From Tundrisphaera sp051175315 (GTDB lineage: Bacteria > Planctomycetota > Planctomycetia > Isosphaerales > Isosphaeraceae): a stretch of 64,000 nucleotides of DNA. The position numbers and the translations under genes were made by a program. Numbering within the stretch: position 1 is the stretch's first letter; each line of letters starts with the position of its first letter. Shown here one piece after another: positions 28,245-36,207 of this stretch. The notes below the pieces were generated by a model. That model had not been told where the DNA came from, ran no database searches, and saw only the letters and a program-made list of their open reading frames with translations. The stretch is from assembly GCF_051175315.1 (NCBI RefSeq), contig NZ_CP195100.1, positions 6,448,001 to 6,512,000 of the forward strand, given 5' to 3'.

Positions 28245-30020
28245 TCAGATCTGGCGATCCAGACCGCTGGTCGCTCGGTCAACGGCCGTTCCTTCGGGCA
28301 GGTCTTTGCGTACCAAGCCCGTTTTATATCCAGCCTTCTGGCCCGATGTCGCTTCGCGGACATCTACCTTATCGACGCGGAGCGACTCGACCTTCTCTTC
28401 GTGGAAGCGGTCTTCAAAGACGTACCCGACCGTATCGCCAATCGAGAGCCTCTCGCCATCATCGACGAGGATGCTCGCTACCGAAATTTTGTCGTAGTAG
28501 TGAGCGATCTCTCCCACGCGTCGGTAGTGTGCTGGAAGCTCACCGATCCTGCCCGCTTGGAAAAAGACGTCCTGGACATGTTGCTTATCCCAGCCCCAAC
28601 GCTCCATACCCCGGATCAATCGGAAGAGGTCCCAGGTTGTCATCAACCCCGTCCCGTTATCCGAGGCATCCGCGACCTGGGCGTCGGTGAAAACGCTATT
28701 ATTGTCGCGCTCTAAAGGCGGGAGGTTTCTTTGATGATTGACCAGCGTGACCCCGTGAGGTGTGATGACCGGCTGGTCCGGCCAGATCCAGTTTCGAATG
28801 CGACGTAGGATAAACTTCGTCACCTGCAATGTATTCGCCTCTCGCGGCAGTCCCCCAAGGCCCTTGACCTCGACGAGCACTTTCGTCGGCCGGTCCAGAA
28901 TCTGCAAATCCTCCTGCTTGTTGCCTCCTTCGCCAGTTTTGTCTACGTCTATGACATTTTGAAACTCGATAAATTCAAGTGCGGATTTCACGTCATCAAC
29001 GAGTTCATCGCCCGTCTTGGTAAGCAACCCGTGGAGGAACGCCAAGCGAGTTTTCTCCTCGAGTATCTCCACCTCGATTGAATTTTTAGCCTCGTCGGCC
29101 TTGAGTTGAATTTTTGCTTGGCGAGACCGCTTGGTGACTATACCAGGGTGCTCATAATCCCTTCGGTGGACCCAAGCCTCGCCCTCGTGCTCGGGAAATA
29201 ATCGGGGAAAGACTTCAGGCAAGTAGCTTTTGAATAAATCGCTCAGGAACCCAGCTTTATCTTCAATCTGAGGCAGGATGATTATTGATCCACGGTTCTC
29301 TCCTAAATAGATAGCGGCACCTACTGCGTCTCCGTATTTGGAAAACAAGAATGGAGTAAACGCGGGGTAAGGCTTATCTTCGGTCGTGCGCCATTCCTTG
29401 CGTATTGTACAACTAAAATAAGAGCCCTTTGTGAATCTATCGATCAGGCTAATAATCGATGTGCTCTGGTCACCGGGTTTCATCTCGGTGCCGCTATCTC
29501 GATTTAAAGTCAGCCAGCGATCACCCAATAAGCTTAAGAATGACCAATTATCCAAGGGGAATTCTTCTCGCCGTTTGTACCTCTCCTCTGGTCTTAAGAA
29601 TACATATTCGACCGTGGTTCTCGGCGTGGCAAACACGATAAACATGCCCCCGGATTCTAGGATCCGAGCGCCTTCTTCCCTTGCAGTGCCCATTGCCCAA
29701 TAACGCGGGTTGATAATCCCATAGCCTCCGTTGACAACGAGCTTAGGCACATTGGGAGCAAGCGGTTTTACATCGTTCGGGTATGAAACAGGGGTGGGCT
29801 CGGAGGTGTCAACAACGATGATTTCCTGCTCGGCATATCCAGGCAGAGAATACCTCAATGGAACCAAAATATCGCCTGTCGTTAATTTCACTTCGTATGG
29901 CACGCCGAAACTGCCAGTTTCAACGTTGAGCCCCAGTTTCCGCAGGGTGAGAGCGGCATCCTCTGGGAGATCGACTAACAAGATTCGAGGCTTTTCATAT
30001 CGCCGCGATTCTTCGGCCAT
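28245..30020 (-). CDS. Unknown three-part protein: alpha/beta N-domain, PD-(D/E)XK-like core, translation-factor-like beta-barrel
   Basis: 591 aa, soluble. Residues 1-~290 are an unfamiliar alpha/beta region (RILLVDLPEDAALTLRKLG, then ILESGGMFIVFATPR). A helical, possibly coiled-coil linker (~300-325) follows. Residues ~328-410 read as a restriction-endonuclease-like fold: LLTKTGDELVDDVKSALEFI, then D371 in EDLQIL, E384-V-K386 in VLVEVKG, and a basic tail KFILRRIRNW. Residues ~501-582 (VGEIAHYYDKISVASILVDD, LSIGDTV, KVESLRVDKVDV, G at 560-564, LPEGTAV) align with the EF-Tu domain-2-like barrel also seen at the C-terminus of U32 peptidases. GC is much lower than the neighbours, consistent with transfer. 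Domain calls are by motif only. Function not known; defence is one possibility. Confidence 0.7.
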   Translation of the reverse strand: MAEESRRYEKPRILLVDLPEDAALTLRKLGLNVETGSFGVPYEVKLTTGDILVPLRYSLPGYAEQEIIVVDTSEPTPVSYPNDVKPLAPNVPKLVVNGGYGIINPRYWAMGTAREEGARILESGGMFIVFATPRTTVEYVFLRPEERYKRREEFPLDNWSFLSLLGDRWLTLNRDSGTEMKPGDQSTSIISLIDRFTKGSYFSCTIRKEWRTTEDKPYPAFTPFLFSKYGDAVGAAIYLGENRGSIIILPQIEDKAGFLSDLFKSYLPEVFPRLFPEHEGEAWVHRRDYEHPGIVTKRSRQAKIQLKADEAKNSIEVEILEEKTRLAFLHGLLTKTGDELVDDVKSALEFIEFQNVIDVDKTGEGGNKQEDLQILDRPTKVLVEVKGLGGLPREANTLQVTKFILRRIRNWIWPDQPVITPHGVTLVNHQRNLPPLERDNNSVFTDAQVADASDNGTGLMTTWDLFRLIRGMERWGWDKQHVQDVFFQAGRIGELPAHYRRVGEIAHYYDKISVASILVDDGERLSIGDTVGYVFEDRFHEEKVESLRVDKVDVREATSGQKAGYKTGLVRKDLPEGTAVDRATSGLDRQI

Positions 30021-30364
30021 CTTTTACCGCTCCGTGATCATAACCTTCAACAATAGCGGGGCCAATCGTATTCAGTGACGTCCGTTCAGTCAATCAAGCC
30101 TCGATTGCCATTGGTTGTCCGAAGAAATCAAAGGGGACATAGCGATATATCAAGTCTGATCGCCTGTCCTCCGAGTCGTATTCGGCCGCCGATGCGGTCA
30201 CTGGTAGGGAGGCCATGCTGACCCGAGTTCGTCTGGCATTTCATGCTCGTTAGGGCTCGGTCTGGGAGTCGATGGCCGTGAAGGCACTCGTCGCCGGGCG
30301 GGTTGCCGGGTAAAATGCGAAGGATGAAGCCAAAGCGCCGGATCGACGAGAAATCCATCTCCGC
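30021..30364. other. Intergenic region between low-GC unit and the mrp locus
   Basis: Divergent spacer. Base composition changes from low GC (~30021-30160) to high GC, marking the edge of the transferred segment. TAAAAT at 30311-30316 is a possible -10 for the rightward genes. No gene seen. Confidence 0.4.
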
Positions 30365-30805
30365 ATGAGCCCGCAAGCGATCGTCATCCACGAACGGCTC
30401 CACGGCTGGGCCCGGCAGTTGCGGCCCCGGCTGGCGGGGCATGCGATCGCCTGGGTCGAGTCGCGGTCGGCCGAGGACCTGGCCCGGGCGTTGCGCGGGG
30501 CGGCGGTGCCGATCGTGGTCGTGGACCTCGGCGACGCGCCGGCCCGTCGGCTGGATGACGTGGCCCTGGCCCGCCGCGAGGCGTCCGACGCGTTGATCCT
30601 GGCGCTGGACCCGCGCGATCGGCCGGGGGTCGCCGTCCAGGCCCGGGAGTTCGGGGCGACCCGGGTGGTCTCCGGCGTGGCCACGCCGCCCGAGGTGGCC
30701 TCGATCATCGCCCGCTGGCTCCCCCTGGCCGGCCGCCGGGCCCTGGCCTGCGGATGGTCCGAATCGATCGCCGAACCGACCCGGGGCGCGACGCGTGTCC
30801 CCTGA
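30365..30805 (+). CDS. Hypothetical receiver-like protein upstream of the Mrp ATPase
   Basis: 146 aa, not recognised. Alternating strands and helices (IAWVESRS, PIVVVDLGDAP, ALILALDPRDRPG, TRVVSGVATPPEVASIIARWLPLAGR) look like a CheY-type alpha/beta fold, but without a convincing phosphoacceptor Asp and switch Lys pattern. It ends 63 bp before the Mrp gene, so the two may share a transcript. The function is unclear. Confidence 0.65.
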   Translation: MSPQAIVIHERLHGWARQLRPRLAGHAIAWVESRSAEDLARALRGAAVPIVVVDLGDAPARRLDDVALARREASDALILALDPRDRPGVAVQAREFGATRVVSGVATPPEVASIIARWLPLAGRRALACGWSESIAEPTRGATRVP

Positions 30806-30868
30806 TCCTGCCCGCCGGACGCCCGGTCCCCTGCCCGCCGCCTCCCCCTTCCCCGAGGATATCGCCCG

Positions 30869-32026
30869 ATGTTCGGCATGAAGAGTTCCCGCCCGACCGA
30901 GTCCGACGTGCTCGCCGCCCTCAAGGGGGTCAAGGACCCGGACATCCAGCGCGACCTGGTCGACCTGGGGATGATCCGCGACATCAAGATCGGCGACGGG
31001 ACGGTCGAGCTGACCGTCAACCTGACCACCCCCGCCTGCCCGCTCAAGGCCAAGATCGAGGCTGACGTCCGCGCCGCGCTGAACGCCCGGCTCGGCGAGG
31101 GGCTGACCTACACCGTCAAGATGACCGCCGACGTCCGGGGCAAGGGCGTCCGCGAGTCGGGCGACATCCCCGGCGTGAAGAACGTGATCGCCGTCGGCTC
31201 GGGCAAGGGGGGCGTGGGCAAGTCGACCGTCGCCGCGTCGATCGCCTACGGGCTCAAGGCCTATGGGGCGTCGGTCGGGCTGATGGACGCCGACGTCTAC
31301 GGCCCGTCCGTGCCGCAACTGGTCGGCGCCGGGGGCCAGAGGCCGATGGCCCGGGGCGACCGCATCGAGCCGATCGAGGCCAACGGGCTGAAGCTGATGT
31401 CGATGGGCTTCTTGCTGGAGCCCGAGAAGGCGGTCATCATGCGGGGGCCGATGCTCCACGGCATCGTCCAGCAGTTCCTCCACCAGGTCGAGTGGGGCAA
31501 CCTGGATTACCTGGTCATCGACCTGCCGCCGGGCACCGGCGACGTGCCGCTGACGCTGGCCCAGAGCCTGCCGCTGACCGGGGCGGTGGTGGTCTGCACC
31601 CCGCAGGAGGTGGCGCTGATCGACGCGGTCCGCGCCGTGTCGATGTTCCGCCAGCTCAAGGTGCCGCTGCTGGGGATGGTCGAGAACATGAGCTTCTTCG
31701 ACATCAAGGCCTATCTCCGCGACCGGGGCACCAACCCCGCCGCGTCCGACGCCCTGTTCTCCGACCCGGGCGACGAGCGGGTCTACCTGTTCGGCCGGGG
31801 CGGCGCCCGCCGCAAGGCCGAGCAGATGGGCATCCCCTTCCTCGGCGAAGTGCCCCTGAACATCATCCTGCGGGAGACCGGCGACCAGGGGCGGATCCGC
31901 GAGGCCCTGGAACCCGGGTCGCCGTCCCGGCCCTACCTGCTCGGCGTCGTCGAGCAGCTGGCGGCCCAGATCAGCATCCAGAACATCAAGACGCCCAAGA
32001 TGCCGAAGCTGGAAATCCTCAACTGA
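30869..32026 (+). CDS. Mrp/ApbC-type P-loop ATPase (iron-sulfur carrier family), CxxC missing
   Basis: 385 aa. N-terminal MIP18 domain (KDPDIQRDLVDLGMI, LTTPACPLK) and a ParA/MinD-like domain with deviant Walker A GSGKGGVGKST, MDADVYGPS and LVIDLPPGTGD. Family members carry and transfer 4Fe-4S clusters using a C-terminal CxxC right after the VENMS motif. Here VENMSFF is followed by DIKAYLRDRGTNPAASDALF, with no Cys at all before LFGRGGARRKAEQMGIPFLG. Cluster bridging by the usual residues is thus not possible; the ATPase part is intact. Confidence 0.93.
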   Translation: MFGMKSSRPTESDVLAALKGVKDPDIQRDLVDLGMIRDIKIGDGTVELTVNLTTPACPLKAKIEADVRAALNARLGEGLTYTVKMTADVRGKGVRESGDIPGVKNVIAVGSGKGGVGKSTVAASIAYGLKAYGASVGLMDADVYGPSVPQLVGAGGQRPMARGDRIEPIEANGLKLMSMGFLLEPEKAVIMRGPMLHGIVQQFLHQVEWGNLDYLVIDLPPGTGDVPLTLAQSLPLTGAVVVCTPQEVALIDAVRAVSMFRQLKVPLLGMVENMSFFDIKAYLRDRGTNPAASDALFSDPGDERVYLFGRGGARRKAEQMGIPFLGEVPLNIILRETGDQGRIREALEPGSPSRPYLLGVVEQLAAQISIQNIKTPKMPKLEILN

Positions 32027-32080
32027 GGCCCGACGGAGATGGGGGGAGGAGGATCGACCTCCCCCCGTCGCCACCCGGCT

Positions 32081-32833
32081 TTACTTGGCTTCGTTCAGCT
32101 CGTCCAGGGCGAACGCCATGCAGGCGTGGATATCGTCCTGGTTGAGTTCGGGGTGGGTGCGGAGGATGTCCGCCCAGGTGTGCCCGTCGACGATCAGGGA
32201 GACGACGTGGCTCACGGTGATCCAGGTCCCCTTGACCACCGGGGAGATGTCCGAGACCTCGAAGTCGAAGACGAGGCGATTTTTCCAGGCCGGGGCCTCG
32301 CCCTCGGCCGGCTCGGGCACGTCGAAGGGCGGGAGGGTCCAGTCGCTGGCGTCGCCGTCGAAGAACGGGTCGAAGGCCACGACTTCGGGCGCGGGGTCGG
32401 ATTCCAGGATCGGCTCGATGACCGGCTTCGGCCCCGACGGGCGGCGGGCCTGGAGGGCGTCGAGCGTCTCCAGGGCCTCCCGCATCGACCGCAGGGCCCG
32501 GTCGGCGGCCGAGGCGCGGCGGGCCGAACTCGGGGCCTTGTCCGGATTGCCCTCGGCAACCTCGTCCCGGGCGCCCTGGCGGTCCAGGGCCTTCTTCAGC
32601 TCGCGGGCGGATTCGATCACGCGGCCGGCGATCATCGTCTCGATCGGCCCGCGCGGGTTGAGCTTGCGGATCACGTCGTCGGCGAAGTCGTCCGGGAAGG
32701 TGGTCGCCACGGGGCGGATCGGCCCGCGGCCCGGCCGCTCGGGGCGACGATCCGGGTTCATCGAGCGGACGGACTTCTCGTTCCGGCCGCCAACCGCCAT
32801 TTGCTTCTGATGTCCAAGGGCGGAGGATTTCAT
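32081..32833 (-). CDS. DUF433 domain protein with an unusual N-terminal extension
   Basis: 250 aa. The last ~60 residues (SPVVKGTWITVSHVVSLIVD, HTWADILRTHPELNQDDIHA) match DUF433, a short helix-turn-helix domain often found as an antitoxin. The first ~170 residues are polar and charged, with a helical ETMIAGRVIESARELKKALDRQ part and a Pro/Asp-rich linker, unlike typical 75-80-aa DUF433 proteins. ATG 32833 follows TTGGAGAG. No toxin gene is adjacent: the neighbours are the Mrp ATPase and an amidohydrolase. Confidence 0.75.
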   Translation of the reverse strand: MKSSALGHQKQMAVGGRNEKSVRSMNPDRRPERPGRGPIRPVATTFPDDFADDVIRKLNPRGPIETMIAGRVIESARELKKALDRQGARDEVAEGNPDKAPSSARRASAADRALRSMREALETLDALQARRPSGPKPVIEPILESDPAPEVVAFDPFFDGDASDWTLPPFDVPEPAEGEAPAWKNRLVFDFEVSDISPVVKGTWITVSHVVSLIVDGHTWADILRTHPELNQDDIHACMAFALDELNEAK

Positions 32834-32941
32834 GATGGCTCTCCAAGATGTTGTTCGCGAGATGACGGGTCCGATCACCCTCGGCGACGAACGCTCAGGA
32901 CTCTCGCCCAACAACATCGTGAATTCGAGCCACCTTAAACA

Positions 32942-32970
32942 CACAATCTAGGAAATCCCCGCCGATTGTG
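32942..32970. terminator. Candidate hairpin between the amidohydrolase and DUF433 genes
   Basis: CACAATC (32942-32948) pairs with GATTGTG (32964-32970), loop 15 nt; CGGCTTAATTTTT follows on the plus strand. It lies just past the amidohydrolase stop at 32989 on the minus strand. Confidence 0.4.
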
Positions 32971-32988
32971 CGGCTTAATTTTTCAAAA

Positions 32989-34548
32989 TCATCCGCGACG
33001 CAGGGCCCGGCCGGGGGTCTTGCCGGTCGGCTCGCCGTTTTCGAGGGCGATCGTGCCGTTGACGACCACGTGATGGACGCCGACGGCGAGGGCCCGACCG
33101 TCCTGGTAGGTCGCCCGATCGGCGACGGTCTTCGGGTCGAACAGGGCGAGGTCGGCGGCGAAGCCGGGCCGGATCAGGCCGCGATCGGCGAGGCGGAACC
33201 GGCGGGCCGCGTGGCTCGACAGGTGGGTGACGGCCTCGGGCCAGGTGTAGTCGCCGAGTTCGCGGGTGTGATGCCCGAGGAATCGGGCGAACGATCCCCA
33301 GCCGCGAGGGTGGGGCGCCCCGCCGCGGAAGATCCCGTCCGACCCCGCCATGTGGGCCGGGTGGCGGAGGATGGCCCGGACGTCGTTCTCGTCCCGATCC
33401 CCCGATCGGCCGACCACGCCGACGGCGAAGTCCGAGGCCAGGAGGATGTCGCAGATGAAGTCCGCCACGATCAGGCCGGCCCGGTCGGCGGCCTTGGCGA
33501 TCGTCATCCCCTCGGCCCAGCGCCAGTCCGGGGCGGCCACCATGGCCAGGGTGGTCTCGTGGAGCAGGAAAGGCGACAGGTGGCCGAGTTCCTTGTCGGC
33601 CAGCCGCTTGCGGATCGCCGGATCGGCCAGGCGGGCGAGGGTGGCGTCGGTCGTCCCTTCCTGGACCCAGGGCGGAAGCGTGACCATCCCCAGGATGGTG
33701 CTCCAGGCGGTGTAGGGGTAGGTGTCGTAGGTAAGGTCGTGGCCCGCCTTCAGCCCGCGTTCGAGCAGCGGGAGCAGGAGCTTGGCCGGGCCGTTGAAGT
33801 GGGAGATGTGCGCGGCGACCCCCGAGCGTTCGACGATGTCGAACACCTCGTCCATGCCGACCTTGGCGTTGGGGCCGTAGGCCCGCATGTGGGTGACGTA
33901 GACGCCGTCGTCGGGGACGATCGCCTCGCACAGGGCGGCGATCTCGCGGGCGTCGGCGTATCGGCTGGGGATGTAGTCCAGCCCGGTCGAGAGGCCGACC
34001 GCCCCGGTGTCCATCCCCTCCCGGACCATCCGGGCCATCGCCTTCAGCTCGTCGTCGGTGGCCGGGCGGGGGTCGTGCCCCATGACCTCGATCCGCACGT
34101 TTCCGTTGGGGATCAGGTAGGCGACGTTGACCGCCGTCCGGCGATCGAATCGGGCCAGGTACTCGTCGAGGTTGCGCCAGGTGTAGTCGATCGTGTCGGG
34201 ATTGCCGTTGAAGCCGGCGGTGTACCGCCGCATGTAGTCGATCGTGGCGGGCGACCCGGGGGCGAACGAGCAGCCGTCCTGGCCGATGATGTAGGTGGTG
34301 ACCCCCTGCCGGAGCGCGGGGAGGTGGACCGGGTCGTCCAGGATCATGGTGTCGCCGTGGACGTGGGCGTCGATGAACCCCGGCACGACGTAGAGGCCGG
34401 TCGCGTCGAGCACCTTGGCGGCATTCGAGCCGTCCAGGCGGGCGACCGCGGAGACCATCGTGTCGGTCACCCCGACGTCGGCCCGGAATGCCGGCCCGCC
34501 CGACCCATCGATCACCCACCCGCCCCTGACGATCAGGTCGAAATCCAC
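32989..34548 (-). CDS. N-acyl-D-amino-acid deacylase-type amidohydrolase
   Basis: 519 aa. Metal-dependent amidohydrolase of the D-aminoacylase type, expected to cleave N-acyl-D-amino acids or similar amides. It has the metal motif DAHVHGD near residue 60, then QDGCSFAPGS (Cys of the family's metal site), HMRAYG, HISHFNGPAK, and HMAGSDGIFRGG near the C-terminus with the conserved Asp. GTG 34548 starts the family N-terminus (VDFDLIVRGGWVIDGSG) and GGGGACC precedes it. It is 13 bp downstream of the DNA glycosylase gene and may be cotranscribed with it. Confidence 0.88.
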   Translation of the reverse strand: MDFDLIVRGGWVIDGSGGPAFRADVGVTDTMVSAVARLDGSNAAKVLDATGLYVVPGFIDAHVHGDTMILDDPVHLPALRQGVTTYIIGQDGCSFAPGSPATIDYMRRYTAGFNGNPDTIDYTWRNLDEYLARFDRRTAVNVAYLIPNGNVRIEVMGHDPRPATDDELKAMARMVREGMDTGAVGLSTGLDYIPSRYADAREIAALCEAIVPDDGVYVTHMRAYGPNAKVGMDEVFDIVERSGVAAHISHFNGPAKLLLPLLERGLKAGHDLTYDTYPYTAWSTILGMVTLPPWVQEGTTDATLARLADPAIRKRLADKELGHLSPFLLHETTLAMVAAPDWRWAEGMTIAKAADRAGLIVADFICDILLASDFAVGVVGRSGDRDENDVRAILRHPAHMAGSDGIFRGGAPHPRGWGSFARFLGHHTRELGDYTWPEAVTHLSSHAARRFRLADRGLIRPGFAADLALFDPKTVADRATYQDGRALAVGVHHVVVNGTIALENGEPTGKTPGRALRRG

Positions 34549-34561
34549 GCGAGGTCCCCGG

Positions 34562-35299
34562 TTACTGGGTTCGTTTCGGTCGGTCGGCGACGATGATCTG
34601 GCGCTCGGACTCCTCCTCGGCGATCGCCTCGGCCTGGGCCTTGGTCTTCGCGTCGCGAGGCGCGTCGATCTGCTGCCAGAGATACCACATGGCGATCGTG
34701 CGATAGGGACGCCAGGGCTCGGCCAGCTCACGACATTCCTTCGGCGTGGGCATCGCCTCCAGGCCATAGAAATTCCGGAGCCCGACGCGGATCCCCAGGT
34801 CCCCGACGGACAGGATGTCGAGCCGGCCCAGCGCGAAGATCAGGAACATCTCGGCCGTCCAGGCCCCGATCCCCTTGACGGTGGTCAGGGCGGCGATGAT
34901 CGCGTCGTCGTCCCAGGTGTGGACCTCGTCCAGCGGCACCGCCCCCTCCTCCACCGCCCGGGACAGGTTGAGGATGTAGCGGGCCTTGACCCCGGACAGG
35001 CCGGCGCTGCGCAGCCCCTCCTCGCCCAGGGCCAGCAGGGCGGCGGGCTCGTGCTTCTCCCCGGCGAGGTCCCGGACCCTCTTGTCGATCGAGGCGGCGG
35101 CCTTGGCCGAGATCTGCTGGCCGACGATGGCCCGGACCAGGGTGCCGAAGCGGTCGGGCCGGACCTCGAACGTGCAGGGGCCGACCACGTCGAGGATCGG
35201 CGCCCACCGGGGGTCGAGGGCCCGGAGGTGGGCCACCGCGGCCTCGCGCGGGTCGGCCGGCGTCTGGTTCTTCCTGCGCTTCGGGCGGGCCGGGGACAT
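34562..35299 (-). CDS. DNA-3-methyladenine glycosylase II-type (AlkA-like HhH-GPD)
   Basis: 245 aa, removing alkylated bases in base-excision repair. Helix-hairpin-helix and GPD parts: FGTLVRAIVGQQISAKAAAS, LRSAGLSGVKARYILNLSRA, ALTTVKGIGAWTAEMFLIF, and LSVGDLGIRVG with the catalytic Asp. The N-terminal mixed domain of E. coli AlkA is missing, as in many compact members. The C-terminal tail ends RPKRTQ, encoded by a copy of the dispersed TGGGTTCGTT repeat (minus strand). Downstream of the 248-aa gene by 24 bp. Confidence 0.92.
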   Translation of the reverse strand: MSPARPKRRKNQTPADPREAAVAHLRALDPRWAPILDVVGPCTFEVRPDRFGTLVRAIVGQQISAKAAASIDKRVRDLAGEKHEPAALLALGEEGLRSAGLSGVKARYILNLSRAVEEGAVPLDEVHTWDDDAIIAALTTVKGIGAWTAEMFLIFALGRLDILSVGDLGIRVGLRNFYGLEAMPTPKECRELAEPWRPYRTIAMWYLWQQIDAPRDAKTKAQAEAIAEEESERQIIVADRPKRTQ

Positions 35300-35323
35300 C
35301 GAGCCCCTCCGGGGGTCGGCGGA

Positions 35324-36070
35324 TCAGCCCCGGGCCGCGATCGCGGCGGCCAGGGGTCGGATCACGCGAGGGATGACGTGCTGGCTCACGATCTCCTCGC
35401 CGATCGCCCTCTGGTGGCGGAACGAGTCGAGGAACGACTGGTCCGGGCCGTTGCCCCAGTACTGGCGGATCGTGAAGTAGACGCTGATCTGGTCGTCGCC
35501 GAACTCGCCGGTGCGGACCTGGAAGGCGTTGGTCCGGGTCTCGATCGACAGCCGGGCCTGGAGCCGGCAGCCCGGGTCCAGCGCCAGCGTGACCGACGGC
35601 TCGAAGTTGAGGACCCGCGCCCCCGGCACTTCCATCAGGCTCTCGAACGACGGCCCGAGGTTCAGCGCCTCGGCCACGACCTCGTCGTGCGGGCCTTCGA
35701 AGTTGAAGTCGTAGCCGAACATGACGTCCAGCGCCTCGCAGTCCAGCACGCTGATGGTCAGCAGGTGCGGGGCGAGTTCCAGGACCAATTCGTGCTGGGC
35801 GTAGGCATCTTCCATCGTCGCCGGGTCGACGTGGCCGGAGCACAGCCGCCGGGGCTCGATGGCCAGGCAGCGATACGAGTCCTGCTCCTTGTCCCCTTCC
35901 AGGACCAGCTCGCCCCCCTCGCGGGTGTAGAAGTTGCGGAGGTCGGGGAACCGCTTCTTCATCTGCTCGAAGAAGTGCAAGACGGTGTCGCGGCTGGTCG
36001 GCAACTCCATCTCGGTGTTGAGGTTGACGCTGAGCGTGAACTCGTCGGCATCGGAGCGGAAGGGATTCAT
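35324..36070 (-). CDS. Hypothetical protein
   Basis: 248 aa. Not recognised as a known family. Starts MNPFRSDADEFTLSVNLNTE and contains FFEQMKKRFPDLRNFYTRE, YDFNFEGPHDEVVAEALNLGP and a closing HVIPRVIRPLAAAIAARG. Alternating beta and helical stretches without signal peptide suggest a soluble cytoplasmic domain, possibly a paralogous TIGR-type protein. ATG 36070 was chosen over 36079 as MNPF gives the better spacing to GGGAT. It is in a run with ilvB upstream and the glycosylase downstream, but no functional link is evident. Confidence 0.7.
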   Translation of the reverse strand: MNPFRSDADEFTLSVNLNTEMELPTSRDTVLHFFEQMKKRFPDLRNFYTREGGELVLEGDKEQDSYRCLAIEPRRLCSGHVDPATMEDAYAQHELVLELAPHLLTISVLDCEALDVMFGYDFNFEGPHDEVVAEALNLGPSFESLMEVPGARVLNFEPSVTLALDPGCRLQARLSIETRTNAFQVRTGEFGDDQISVYFTIRQYWGNGPDQSFLDSFRHQRAIGEEIVSQHVIPRVIRPLAAAIAARG

Positions 36071-36207
36071 CGCGATCATCCCGGCGGGGACGCCGGCTCG
36101 GAGTGGGGGACGAGGAGGATGGCCGCGAGCCGTCCGGGAAACGCGGAAGGCCCGGGCCGGATGCCCGGGGGCAACCCGACCCGAGCCCGGTTGGCGCTGG
36201 ACTTCGG

